45,666 bases of DNA from Bacillota bacterium (lineage in GTDB: Bacteria; Bacillota; Clostridia; Acetivibrionales; DTU013): positions 1-45,666 of the forward strand of contig JAEZCA010000019.1 in NCBI GenBank assembly GCA_023412665.1, written 5' to 3'. The position numbers and the translations under genes were made by a program. Below, one piece after another: positions 7,770-15,902 of this stretch (its first letter is position 1; the number at the start of each line of letters is the position of its first letter). Below the pieces are notes generated by a model. That model ran no database searches. It was not told the DNA's origin and saw only the letters and a list, made by a program, of their open reading frames with translations.

Positions 7770-8792
7770 ATTAAGCGAATATCGATGTTGCTGCTTGCAA
7801 TTGTACTGCTTTCAGCTCTTGCGGCGTGCGGAGCGGACAGACAGGCGGGTTTGGATCTGCCTGATGACGTAAGCACAGGCGGCAAAACAGATACTGCACA
7901 GAACAGCACCGTTAATGGAGGGGCTGATATATCGGAGGACTCCGGCAGTGATCCGGCTGGTGCGAACCTTCCGGATAAAGACGACAGTGGGGCAAATTCT
8001 GATAATGCAGGAGGGAAGCTCGAAACTGATACGAACAGGGAATTGCTTCAGAGCGCGAGTATCGATCTGGACGCGGACGGCGTGAATGAACAGGTGAGAG
8101 CTGTGATAATCAACATTCCTGCCTCAGATGAAGGAACGGCGGGCCGTTTGGAAGGAAGGCTTGAAATAGGTGACGGCGATATTGCAAAGGAGATCTTTTT
8201 TTGGAAAAAGGACGACGATTTGTCCGGTATAATGAGCAGTCTGCAATTCGAAGATATGGATGGCGACGGGGCTAAGGATGTCTTTATCATTATTCCCGGC
8301 TACGGAGCTTCCTTTACCTACTCAAACTGCTTTGCTTACAGCTATGCGAAGGATAAAAGCTGTATATTTACAAGCGATAATGAACTGGCTGATTTTATAG
8401 GTGGTTTTAGATTTGTATATGAAAACAGTGGAAACAAGCTCAGTTTGATAAATGACCTGCATGGATTTTCTACTAGGCTTGCAATCGAAGAGAGCGATAT
8501 TACTGCTTCAGGAGAAGATGTAATGTATGAATATGCGGACAGATCATGGATCGATCCAACTTCCGTGGATATCGGCGAGGCTTCAAGGCTTGCGCTTGTG
8601 AAAAGCGGAGGTGAGGCAGAGATAAAAGTGCCTCTTCCTATATTTGGGATGGCAACTGTGAACATGATCGGCGAAATCGATCTATACTATAGTATAGATA
8701 ACGATTTCAGACTGGTTTTAAAAAGGTGCGAGATTATCGATTTTGCAGTTGATAAAAAGATAAATGCAGGTAGCTTTATAGTTAAAAAATGA
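7770..8792 (+). CDS. Acidic lipoprotein of unknown function, apparent ATT start
   Basis: From the ATT at 7770 the frame encodes 340 residues. With ATT read as Met the N terminus is a textbook lipoprotein signal of about 20 residues (KRISMLLLAIVLLSALAAC, lipobox LAAC). The Shine-Dalgarno-like GGGGGGTAATC ends nine bases before the ATT. The frame continues upstream to an ATG at 7734, but that has no ribosome site and would add an odd leader. A low-complexity Asp/Ser/Gly linker (residues about 28-85) precedes two Asp-rich loops resembling calcium-binding FG-GAP/dockerin-type turns (DLDADGVNE, DMDGDGAKD). I recognise no enzyme family. A terminator follows. It could serve in spore or envelope biology, but that is only context. 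Confidence 0.75.
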   Translation: MKRISMLLLAIVLLSALAACGADRQAGLDLPDDVSTGGKTDTAQNSTVNGGADISEDSGSDPAGANLPDKDDSGANSDNAGGKLETDTNRELLQSASIDLDADGVNEQVRAVIINIPASDEGTAGRLEGRLEIGDGDIAKEIFFWKKDDDLSGIMSSLQFEDMDGDGAKDVFIIIPGYGASFTYSNCFAYSYAKDKSCIFTSDNELADFIGGFRFVYENSGNKLSLINDLHGFSTRLAIEESDITASGEDVMYEYADRSWIDPTSVDIGEASRLALVKSGGEAEIKVPLPIFGMATVNMIGEIDLYYSIDNDFRLVLKRCEIIDFAVDKKINAGSFIVKK

Positions 8793-8844
8793 AATAATAG
8801 TTGAGAAACACTGTACAATAAGTACTTTGTGCATAAACTAAAAT

Positions 8845-8879
8845 AAAAAGCTTAGAACGTTGATCGCTCTAAGCTTTTT
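8845..8879. terminator. Bidirectional terminator between lipoprotein gene and tRNA-Trp
   Basis: A 12-bp stem AAAAAGCTTAGA/TCTAAGCTTTTT surrounds an 11-base loop. T-runs flank both sides when read on either strand, so it can end the plus-strand lipoprotein transcript and the minus-strand tRNA. Confidence 0.85.
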
Positions 8880-8882
8880 GTC

Positions 8883-8958
8883 TGGCAGGGGAGACAGGGC
8901 TCGAACCTGCAGCCGACGGTTTTGGAGACCGCTACTCTACCAATTGCGCTACTCCCCT
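8883..8958 (-). tRNA. tRNA-Trp (CCA anticodon)
   Basis: On the minus strand the 76 bases fold as a cloverleaf: acceptor AGGGGAG/CTCCCCT, anticodon stem GCGGT/ACCGT with loop CTCCAAA, and T loop GGTTCGAGCCC. The 3' CCA is encoded (TGG at 8883-8885 on the plus strand). The discriminator base is G, as expected for tRNA-Trp. Confidence 0.95.
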
Positions 8959-8991
8959 ATGTTTTGTCACTTATCCGCAAGTGACTTATAT

Positions 8992-9021
8992 ATTCTACAA
9001 TACGCCCGAAGCATATGTCAA
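8992..9021 (-). promoter_or_regulatory. Promoter of tRNA-Trp
   Basis: Read on the minus strand: TTGACA (9021-9016), an 18-base spacer, TAGAAT (8997-8992). The transcript would begin about 25 bases before the tRNA, across a small hairpin GTCACTT/AAGTGAC that lies in the leader. Confidence 0.7.
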
Positions 9022-9067
9022 TGGGGTATGTAAATTTAACTATGGAAAATCTTGTGGAACTTAATCA

Positions 9068-9089
9068 GTACTATATGTTATTATAGTAC
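9068..9089. repeat. Perfect 8-bp inverted repeat upstream of proC
   Basis: GTACTATA and TATAGTAC are separated by TGTTAT, about 65 bases ahead of the proC start. It is AT-rich and has no T-run, so an operator is more likely than a terminator. No protein partner can be named. Confidence 0.5.
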
Positions 9090-9153
9090 GAGACAATCTT
9101 TGTTAAATCGGACAACAAATAAGTTATTTTATATATGGATCGGAGAGATTCTA

Positions 9154-9975
9154 ATGGGAAAAAAGATAGGCTTTATTGGCACGGGAAACATGGGTGCATC
9201 TATTTTGAAGGGTGTTATTCGTTCTGGGACAGCCAAGCCTGAAGACATATTCATATTTGATGCTGACAGTCATAAAACAGCGGCTCTGTCCAATGAAACC
9301 GGCGTAGTTACAGCAGCATCCAATAGTGAGCTTGTAAAGCTCAGCGACTATATAGTACTTGCAGTGAAACCGGTATTTGCAGGACAAGTCATGGAAGAGA
9401 TCAAAGACAGCCTCAGTAATGACAAGGTGCTTGTCTCGATAGCTGTAGGTATCAGCTCCGACACACTGAGAGCATACCTCCGCAAAGAAAGCAAAATAGT
9501 AAGGACAATGCCCAATCTGCCGCTTATGGTCGGAGAAGGTATGACACTGATCTGCTTTGACAATAATATCGGCAATGATGACAGGATATTTGTTAAAAAG
9601 CTTTTTGAAGGCTCTGGTAAGGCGGAGGAGCTGGAGGAGAGGCTTATGAGCCAGGTCACAGCCCTCACCGGCAGCAGTCCCGCTTATGTGTTTCTTATGA
9701 TAGAGGCTATGGCAGATGGTGCCGTTGCACAGGGTATTCCCAGAAAGCTTGCATACAAGCTTGCAGCGCAGGCCGTAGCGGGTTCGGCAAAAATGGTTCT
9801 GGAGACAGGCCTGCACCCGGCAGAATTAAAGGATCAGGTGTGCTCTCCTGCCGGAACCACCATTGAGGCTGTAAAGGCATTGGAAATGAACGGTTTTAGA
9901 TATTCGTTGATCAATGCAATGGATGAATGCACGGCAAGGGCACTGGAAATAGGCCGTGAATCCGGGAGCAGATAA
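9154..9975 (+). CDS. proC: Pyrroline-5-carboxylate reductase
   Basis: 273 residues from the ATG at 9154, with GGAGAG eight bases upstream. The frame extends further upstream, but without homology or a ribosome site. It catalyses the last step of proline synthesis, reducing 1-pyrroline-5-carboxylate with NAD(P)H in the cytosol. The N-terminal Rossmann motif is KKIGFIGTGNMGASIL. The middle carries VLAVKP and VRTMPNLPLMVGEG, and the C-terminal dimer/substrate region contains TALTGSSPAYVFLMIEAMADG and DQVCSPAGTTIEAVKALE, all diagnostic for ProC. The length is normal. The next gene starts four bases after the stop. Confidence 0.95.
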   Translation: MGKKIGFIGTGNMGASILKGVIRSGTAKPEDIFIFDADSHKTAALSNETGVVTAASNSELVKLSDYIVLAVKPVFAGQVMEEIKDSLSNDKVLVSIAVGISSDTLRAYLRKESKIVRTMPNLPLMVGEGMTLICFDNNIGNDDRIFVKKLFEGSGKAEELEERLMSQVTALTGSSPAYVFLMIEAMADGAVAQGIPRKLAYKLAAQAVAGSAKMVLETGLHPAELKDQVCSPAGTTIEAVKALEMNGFRYSLINAMDECTARALEIGRESGSR

Positions 9976-9978
9976 TAT

Positions 9979-10482
9979 ATGGATGAGTCGGCGATGAAAA
10001 AAGTAAAGATATATACTGACGGCGCTTGCTCGGGAAACCCAGGCAAGGGAGGCTGGGGAACTATTCTGTTGTATGAAGGGAAGGAGAAGGTCCTCTCAGG
10101 TTATGACCCTGATACGACCAATAACAGAATGGAGCTGACGGCAGCTATTGAAGGCCTGAGGGCGCTGAAATATCCATGCATGGTAGAATTGTACAGCGAC
10201 AGCTCTTATCTTGTGAATGCCTTCAACAACAGGTGGATAAAGGTATGGAAGTCCAACGGCTGGCGCACTAGCGGCAAGGAAGAGGTACGCAACAGGGATC
10301 TGTGGGAAATACTGGATATGCTTACCGCTAAGCACGAGGTTGCATGGATAAAGGTCAAAGGCCATAGCGACAATGAACTGAATAATAGATGCGATAAGCT
10401 GGCTACAGGAGAGATCAAGAAGAATTCAGATATCGATAAGGATGGGGACAAAGGAGAAGGAGACGATAATAATGGACTATAA
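9979..10482 (+). CDS. rnhA: Ribonuclease HI
   Basis: 167 residues from ATG 9979 (GGGAG ten bases upstream). An internal ATG at 9994 would align better with E. coli numbering. It cleaves the RNA strand of RNA-DNA hybrids. The catalytic carboxylates are all visible: Asp in IYTDGACSGNPGKGG, Glu in NRMELTAAIEGL, Asp in LYSDSSYL, and the last Asp in NNRCDKLA, with the loop histidine in VKGHSDNE. The YTDG-GNPG-GGWG opening is characteristic. The C terminus is a charged, non-conserved tail (DIDKDGDKGEGDD). It overlaps the following NUDIX gene by 11 bases. Confidence 0.95.
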   Translation: MDESAMKKVKIYTDGACSGNPGKGGWGTILLYEGKEKVLSGYDPDTTNNRMELTAAIEGLRALKYPCMVELYSDSSYLVNAFNNRWIKVWKSNGWRTSGKEEVRNRDLWEILDMLTAKHEVAWIKVKGHSDNELNNRCDKLATGEIKKNSDIDKDGDKGEGDDNNGL

Positions 10483-11026
10483 TGAAAAGACAGTATCCCA
10501 AAAAAGCATATACAACGGAAATATTATAGATGTAGAGCTTCTTACGGTAACGCTGCCGGACGGCAGGCAAGCAACACGCGATATAGTAAGGCATCCGGGC
10601 GCATCTGCAGTGATTGCTCTGAATAGTAAAGGGGAAATGTATATGGTACGGCAGTTCAGAAAACCGTTGGAGGCTGTATCGCTTGAAATACCTGCCGGAA
10701 AGCTGGATCATGGAGAAGACCCTCTTGTTTGCGCCAGGAGGGAGCTAAAGGAAGAAACGGGTTTATCCGCTGAAAACCTCAAGCACATTGTCAGCGTCCA
10801 TAGTACGCCCGGTTTCTCCGATGAAGTGCTGCATATTTATGCTGCAACATTTTTGAAGGAAGGCGACAGCTGCGCTGATGCGGATGAGTTCATTACAACT
10901 GAAAAATATACTGTTCCGCAGCTGCTGGGTATGATACTAGCAGGAAAAATAACTGATGCTAAAACCATAATAGGAGTATTTCTTGCAGATAAAATAATAG
11001 GTGGTAGTATAAATATTGAATATTGA
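10472..11026 (+). CDS. nudF: NUDIX hydrolase, ADP-ribose pyrophosphatase type
   Basis: 184 residues from ATG 10472, behind GGAGAAGGAGAC. An in-frame ATG at 10442 lies deeper in rnhA and is less likely. The Nudix box is complete (G-x5-E-x7-REL-x-EETG: GKLDHGEDPLVCARRELKEETGL), and the preceding YMVRQFRKPLEAVSLEIPAG is characteristic of ADP-ribose pyrophosphatases. A proline-containing STPGFSDE block follows the box at the usual distance for that subfamily. It likely hydrolyses ADP-ribose to AMP and ribose-5-phosphate in a housekeeping role. It is the last gene of the proC-rnhA-nudF unit. Confidence 0.9.
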   Translation: MDYNEKTVSQKSIYNGNIIDVELLTVTLPDGRQATRDIVRHPGASAVIALNSKGEMYMVRQFRKPLEAVSLEIPAGKLDHGEDPLVCARRELKEETGLSAENLKHIVSVHSTPGFSDEVLHIYAATFLKEGDSCADADEFITTEKYTVPQLLGMILAGKITDAKTIIGVFLADKIIGGSINIEY

Positions 11027-11068
11027 CGTATGATGGTCTGAATTACATAACAGGAATAACAGGAATAG

Positions 11069-11112
11069 TTTACAATATCACCCGCATATGATGATATTGT
11101 AAATTTTTTTTT
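11069..11112 (+). terminator. Intrinsic terminator of the proC-rnhA-nudF unit
   Basis: A 12-bp stem TTTACAATATCA/TGATATTGTAAA with an 11-base loop is followed by nine T residues. Confidence 0.9.
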
Positions 11113-11233
11113 GTAAAAGCAAGAATACGCTGTGCTGAGTCAAAATCGTTCACAAATGAAGTGTCCGTAAAATACTGAAAGATAAAGCTTGTGGATGGAG
11201 AACGGAAGAATCATGGTCAAGGGGGAGACGGTC

Positions 11234-11875
11234 TTGATAAAACAGCTTAAAGGCGTTATAGAAGAACATATTACAGCAAACAAGGCATCCTGTATATTTC
11301 TGCTGATGACATTCGTACTGGGCGTATCAGCAGGTGCTTTTACCGTAAACGGATTAAGTGCAATGCAAAGGGATGAGCTGTCCAACTATTTTCAAGGTTT
11401 TCTGCAATTGTTCAATAATCAGAATTTTAAAAGCAGTGAGCTGTTCTCAATTGGATTGGTGGAGAATATTAAAATTGTTGCTCTGTTATGGATACTGGGA
11501 TTAACTATCATTGGTCTTCCTTTCATTTATCTTGTAATTGGAGTCCGGGGCTTTATTACCGGTTTCACTTCAGGCTTCATCATCAATGCACTTGGAATGC
11601 AGGGGCTTCTTTTTTCCGGGATTGCCCTGCTTCCGAGGGAGATAATCATTATACCCTGCCTGATTGGCATCGGCGTTAATGGTATAAATTTTTCAATAAA
11701 AATTACAAGGAACAAATCAGTTCAGGATAATCAAAAAAACGGTTTGAAGGCGGCATTTGTTTTGTACTGCGTTGTTACGCTGGTTTTATGCTGCATCATA
11801 TTGGCCGGGATCATATTCGACGCATACATAACACCTGTACTGGTCAGAATGATAGCCCCATCAATGGCGCTATAA
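11234..11875 (+). CDS. spoIIM: Stage II sporulation protein M
   Basis: 213 residues from TTG 11234, chosen because GGGGGAG lies just upstream. Other in-frame starts are ATG 11213 and TTG 11189. SpoIIM is the integral membrane scaffold of the SpoIID-IIM-IIP complex that drives engulfment of the forespore by peptidoglycan remodelling. Five hydrophobic spans are visible (CIFLLMTFVLGVSAGAF; IVALLWILGLTIIGLPFIYL; FSGIALLPREIIIIPCLIG among them). The conserved GVRGFITGFTSGFI and LLPREIIIIP blocks are typical of the family. The following order xerD-deoB-phosphorylase-dacF matches the Bacillus subtilis spoIIM neighbourhood. Confidence 0.9.
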   Translation: MIKQLKGVIEEHITANKASCIFLLMTFVLGVSAGAFTVNGLSAMQRDELSNYFQGFLQLFNNQNFKSSELFSIGLVENIKIVALLWILGLTIIGLPFIYLVIGVRGFITGFTSGFIINALGMQGLLFSGIALLPREIIIIPCLIGIGVNGINFSIKITRNKSVQDNQKNGLKAAFVLYCVVTLVLCCIILAGIIFDAYITPVLVRMIAPSMAL

Positions 11876-12048
11876 GCAGGCGGCAGATATGAAGGATCCA
11901 ATTGGCTGTACGGCTGAAGATCTAAGCAGACTGAAGCAATAAAATTTCCAAAATTTTTTAAACATTAGTATAAATAGCAAAATTAAGTATATAATATTTA
12001 CATAACAAATATTTATTGCAAAATCAGGGATTTAGTATAAAATATTGA

Positions 12049-12078
12049 TTGTGGAAATAGTAAAGATTTCAATATAAT
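12049..12078 (+). promoter_or_regulatory. Candidate sigma-A promoter of xerD
   Basis: TTGTGG (12049-12054), 18-base spacer, TATAAT (12073-12078). It lies in the otherwise featureless, very AT-rich 297-base gap between spoIIM and xerD (11876-12172), in which I see no gene or terminator. Confidence 0.45.
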
Positions 12079-12172
12079 AGAAAATATTTCTTTTATTATT
12101 AAATGAAATATATTACAATCAATAAATAAGTTACTGCAAAAAATGGAATTAAAATAAAAAGGGGAAGTACAC

Positions 12173-13057
12173 ATGGAAGCTTTGGTACAGAAATTCGTCA
12201 ATTTTCTTGAAAGGGATAAGAGGCTGTCGCTGAACACGCTGCAATCGTATCGAAGGGATATTGAGCAATACTTTACGTATTTGCAGGAAATCAACCTGCA
12301 GAATATATCCAATTCGAACAAGACAACCGTGATTGCCTACCTGCTCTATTTACAGAAAAAGGGGAGGGCGACATCGACAATATCCAGAAACCTGGCATCG
12401 ATCAGGTCATTCTATCAGTACATATCCAAGAACAAATTGATAGATCATGATCCGACCGCTGAACTGGAGTCGCCAAAGGTAGAAAAGAAACTGCCGCAGA
12501 TTCTGTCGCCCGAGGAAGTGGAGCTGCTTCTAGAACAACCTCAGTGTGTCGATCTCAAGGGATATCGTGACAAGGCCATGCTGGAACTTCTCTATGCTAC
12601 AGGGATAAGAGTATCGGAACTGATCCAGCTGGATCTTTCAGATCTCAATATGGATATGGCCTATATCAGATGCAACAAGGGAACAAAGGAAAGAATGATT
12701 CCGATAGGTTCGATGGCCATCGGCGCTCTTAAAGAGTATTTGAACAAATCCAGATCTCTTCTGATACAAAGTTCAGATGAGACTGCACTGTTTGTCAATA
12801 TAAATGGAAGCAGGCTTACGAGGCAGGGGTTCTGGAAGATCATTAAGCAATACAAGAATCAGGCACAGATAAACAAGGACATTACGCCTCATACGCTCAG
12901 ACATTCCTTTGCTGCGCACTTGCTTGAGAACGGCGCCGATTTGAGGTCGATACAGGAAATGCTGGGACACTCGGATATATCCTCCACCCAGATTTACGCA
13001 CAGATAGCAAAGAACAGGATAAAGGATATCTATAAGAAGACCCATCCAAGGGCATGA
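12173..13057 (+). CDS. xerD: Tyrosine recombinase XerD
   Basis: 294 residues, ATG behind AAAAGGGGAAGTACAC. The protein resolves chromosome dimers at dif together with a partner recombinase. The N-terminal SAM-like DNA-binding domain (LVQKFVNFLERDKRLSLNTLQSYRRDI) is followed by the catalytic domain. Its residues are R146 in ATGIRVSELI, a lysine near 169-172, H240 and R243 in TPHTLRHSFAAHLLENGADL, H266 in MLGHSDISSTQIY, and the nucleophile Y275. Length and context (spoIIM upstream, deoB downstream, as for ripX/xerD of Bacillus) identify it as the housekeeping recombinase rather than a phage integrase. Confidence 0.93.
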   Translation: MEALVQKFVNFLERDKRLSLNTLQSYRRDIEQYFTYLQEINLQNISNSNKTTVIAYLLYLQKKGRATSTISRNLASIRSFYQYISKNKLIDHDPTAELESPKVEKKLPQILSPEEVELLLEQPQCVDLKGYRDKAMLELLYATGIRVSELIQLDLSDLNMDMAYIRCNKGTKERMIPIGSMAIGALKEYLNKSRSLLIQSSDETALFVNINGSRLTRQGFWKIIKQYKNQAQINKDITPHTLRHSFAAHLLENGADLRSIQEMLGHSDISSTQIYAQIAKNRIKDIYKKTHPRA

Positions 13058-13085
13058 TACTCGCATATTGAACAGGTGTGTTATA

Positions 13086-13112
13086 AAGCCAGCATTGATG
13101 CTGGTTTTTTAT
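13086..13112 (+). terminator. Intrinsic terminator after xerD
   Basis: Stem CCAGCA/TGCTGG with a TTGA loop is followed by TTTTTTATTTTTTT. Confidence 0.85.
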
Positions 13113-13194
13113 TTTTTTATGAAATCCGATTTTGTAGAGATAATATTATGGTACAATTTGTATAGCTAAAGAAAAAGAAAGGGAAAACAGATAT

Positions 13195-14370
13195 ATGAAT
13201 AGAGTTATCATCATTGTGCTTGACAGTGTGGGAATAGGTGAATTACCTGACGCATCAGCTTACGGAGATGTCGGAAGCAATACATTGGGCAGCATTGCTG
13301 CAAATATAAAGGGCTTTGCACTGCCGAACATGGAGAAGCTTGGTTTAGGGCGCATAGCAGGTGTATCTGGTTTTAAGGCAGAGAAGGAGCCTAGCGGTTG
13401 CTTCGGTAAAATGGCAGAACGCTCAGCAGGAAAGGATACCACGACAGGTCACTGGGAATTGGCGGGAATAACGCTTGACAAGCCATTTCCAGTATATCCC
13501 CAGGGCTTTCCTGAAGATGTCATCCATTGTTTTGAAAATGCGATTGGTACAAAAACGCTGGGGAATTACCCGGCTTCCGGCACTGAGATAATAAAGGTGT
13601 TAGGACAGCAGCATATTATGACAGGTTATCCAATTGTGTATACTTCAGCAGACAGTGTCTTTCAAATAGCTGCCCATGAGGAAATAATATCTATTGAAAG
13701 GCAATATGAGATATGCAGGACGGCAAGAGAGATCCTTACCGGAGAGCATTCGGTGGGACGGGTAATTGCCAGGCCGTTTACAGGAAAAGAAGGTAATTTT
13801 ACCAGAACCGCCAATAGGCGCGATTTTTCTCTAAAGCCTCCTGTTAAAACAATACTGGACTATGTGAAGGATGCAGGGATGGAAGTCAAGGCTGTCGGCA
13901 AAATAGAGGATATATTTGCAGGTCAGGGAATCACTGAAGCAGTTCATATCCAGGGGAACATGGACGGTGTCGACAAAACTCTGGAATTTATGCAAAAAAG
14001 CTTTGACGGACTGATTTTTACCAATCTGGTGGATTTCGACATGCAGTTCGGACACAGGAACGATGTAGAAGGGTATGCAAAAGCTCTGATAGAGTTTGAT
14101 AATAGAATACCTGAAATAATCAGCCGGATGGATCAAGGAGATATACTTGTGATTACAGCTGACCATGGCTGCGATCCTTCAACTGAGAGCACGGATCATT
14201 CAAGGGAGTACGTGCCTCTGCTGGTATATGGCAGCAGTATAAAAAAGGGTATCGACCTTGGTATCCGCAGAACCTTTGCCGATCTGGCACAGACAATCGC
14301 AAGGATTCTGGGGATCGATGGTGAATTTAGCGCAGCAAGCTTTCATGAGGAGCTGGGATTGGAAAAATAA
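13195..14370 (+). CDS. deoB: Phosphopentomutase
   Basis: 391 residues, ATG at 13195 behind GAAAGGGAAAACAG. It interconverts ribose-1-phosphate (or deoxyribose-1-phosphate) and the 5-phosphate, feeding sugar from nucleoside breakdown into central metabolism. It is a member of the alkaline phosphatase superfamily with two Mn(II) ions. Metal-binding and catalytic stretches are RVIIIVLDSVGIGELPDA at the N terminus, KDTTTGHWELAG with the phosphorylated Thr, and LVDFDMQFGHRND and ITADHGCDPSTESTDHSRE at the C terminus. It sits 30 bases upstream of the pyrimidine nucleoside phosphorylase gene, whose product supplies its substrate. Confidence 0.95.
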   Translation: MNRVIIIVLDSVGIGELPDASAYGDVGSNTLGSIAANIKGFALPNMEKLGLGRIAGVSGFKAEKEPSGCFGKMAERSAGKDTTTGHWELAGITLDKPFPVYPQGFPEDVIHCFENAIGTKTLGNYPASGTEIIKVLGQQHIMTGYPIVYTSADSVFQIAAHEEIISIERQYEICRTAREILTGEHSVGRVIARPFTGKEGNFTRTANRRDFSLKPPVKTILDYVKDAGMEVKAVGKIEDIFAGQGITEAVHIQGNMDGVDKTLEFMQKSFDGLIFTNLVDFDMQFGHRNDVEGYAKALIEFDNRIPEIISRMDQGDILVITADHGCDPSTESTDHSREYVPLLVYGSSIKKGIDLGIRRTFADLAQTIARILGIDGEFSAASFHEELGLEK

Positions 14371-14400
14371 CTGCAGATATGCAGAGTTTCGGAGTGACCT

Positions 14401-15720
14401 ATGAGGATCGTTGATATAATAGAAAAAAAGAGAGATGGCAGAAAGCTTTCGACAGAGGAAATAAATTTTTTCATAAATGGCTTTTGTGAGGGCAGAATAC
14501 CAGACTACCAGGCTTCCGCTCTAATTATGGCGATTTTTTTAAGAGGACTCGATTCACGGGAAACGGCCGATCTGACAACTGCAATGACCAATTCCGGAGA
14601 TAGGATGGATCTTTCTGAAATACCGGGCATAAAGGTGGATAAACACAGTACCGGTGGTGTAGGGGACAAAACAACGCTTGTAGTGGCTCCGATAGTTGCG
14701 GCTTGCGGGATACCGGTGGCCAAAATGTCCGGAAGAGGCCTCGGACATACCGGGGGAACTATTGATAAGCTTGAAGCTGTCAAGGGCTTTAGGACATCAC
14801 TTTCACGCGATGAATTCATAGCCGGTGTAAAGGAGATCGGTATTGCCATATCTGGTCAGACAGGTAATCTTGCTCCGGCGGATAAAAAATTATATGCACT
14901 GAGAGATGTCACGGCAACTGTTAACAGCATTCCATTGATAGCCAGCAGCATAATGAGCAAAAAGCTTGCATCAGGCGCCGATAAAATCATATTGGATGTA
15001 AAGACCGGCAGCGGCGCTTTCATGAAAACACTTGACGAATCCATCAAGCTGGCAGTAGAAATGGTAGCAATAGGTGACAGTGTGGGCAGAAAGACTGTAG
15101 CTGTCATAACCGATATGGATACACCTTTGGGCAAATGTATCGGTAATTCACTTGAGGTTAAGGAGGCAATAGATGTCCTTGGCGGTCACGGGCCGGAAGA
15201 CTTGAAAACGGTTTGCTTCGAGCTGGCCGCAAGGATGCTGGAGCTTGGAGGGAAAGGCAATATCGCAGCATGCAGGGAACTCGTCAGATGCAGCATAATC
15301 GATGGAAGCGCATTGGATAAATTCGGACAGCTAGCGCTCAGGCAGGGAGCACTTTTCCTGCCATGGGATGAAAGGGCGCTGGAGAAGGCTCCGGTCAGGC
15401 ATCTGGTGGAAGCGCCATTCGAAGGGTACATATCTTCCATGAAATCCGAGCTTGTTGGAAAAGCATCAATGATACTGGGAGCCGGACGCGAGACAAAGGA
15501 CAGTCTGATCGATTCCACAGCCGGCATAGTACTGCTGAAAAAAACAGGAGACTATGTACATAAGGGAGATGAAATTGCAGAATTACACACATCCTTCGGA
15601 CAGTCTTTTAAAGAAGCTGAAGAAATGCTGTACGATGCATATGAAATATCACCTTCAGCGGCTGGCACAAGACCTTTGATACAGGCTTATATAGACAGCG
15701 ATACAGTGGTCAGGTATTAG
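14401..15720 (+). CDS. pdp: Pyrimidine-nucleoside phosphorylase
   Basis: 439 residues, ATG at 14401 with GGAG seven bases upstream. It splits uridine and thymidine or deoxyuridine with phosphate, giving the base and (deoxy)ribose-1-phosphate that DeoB then isomerises. The family signature SGRGLGHTGGTIDKLEAVKGF is present. So are the phosphate-binding KHSTGGVGDKTTL, the cation/substrate region LDVKTGSGAFMK, and the C-terminal hammerhead domain with GDEIAELH. Length and the deoB neighbour fit the Bacillus pdp type. Thymidine phosphorylase (deoA) is the close alternative, since the two differ mainly in substrate range. Confidence 0.92.
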   Translation: MRIVDIIEKKRDGRKLSTEEINFFINGFCEGRIPDYQASALIMAIFLRGLDSRETADLTTAMTNSGDRMDLSEIPGIKVDKHSTGGVGDKTTLVVAPIVAACGIPVAKMSGRGLGHTGGTIDKLEAVKGFRTSLSRDEFIAGVKEIGIAISGQTGNLAPADKKLYALRDVTATVNSIPLIASSIMSKKLASGADKIILDVKTGSGAFMKTLDESIKLAVEMVAIGDSVGRKTVAVITDMDTPLGKCIGNSLEVKEAIDVLGGHGPEDLKTVCFELAARMLELGGKGNIAACRELVRCSIIDGSALDKFGQLALRQGALFLPWDERALEKAPVRHLVEAPFEGYISSMKSELVGKASMILGAGRETKDSLIDSTAGIVLLKKTGDYVHKGDEIAELHTSFGQSFKEAEEMLYDAYEISPSAAGTRPLIQAYIDSDTVVRY

Positions 15721-15779
15721 TCTTTTTTCAATTTCCAGCCTTGTTGAAACAAGCTTATGTAAGATAATTTTTCCATTAA

Positions 15780-15805
15780 GCGTAATTTGCGGAGCAAATT
15801 ATCGC
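15780..15805. repeat. Inverted repeat in the pdp-dacF gap
   Basis: GCGTAATTTGC and GCAAATTATCGC form an 11-bp stem with one bulge around GGA. No T-run follows, so it is unlikely to be a terminator. Its role is unknown. Confidence 0.4.
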
Positions 15806-15902
15806 CTAAACGAAAAATATCTTTGAACTAAAAGTGTTATAAGACCTTGTTGCGGCATAACTTTAAATATAGTAAGTAGTATGCTTGCAAGGGGTGTGTG
15901 GT

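Noticed and set aside
9151..9816. A 221-residue minus-strand open frame
   Set aside because: It runs opposite proC, is rich in Cys and His in the pattern of an antisense frame, and has no family likeness.
12173..13057. Tyrosine recombinase considered as a phage or integrative-element integrase
   Set aside because: Length, sequence and the spoIIM-xerD-deoB-dacF order identify the housekeeping XerD. No attachment-site repeats or phage genes are near.
15780..15805. Hairpin after pdp considered as a terminator
   Set aside because: The 11-bp stem is not followed by T residues on either strand, so it is listed only as an inverted repeat.
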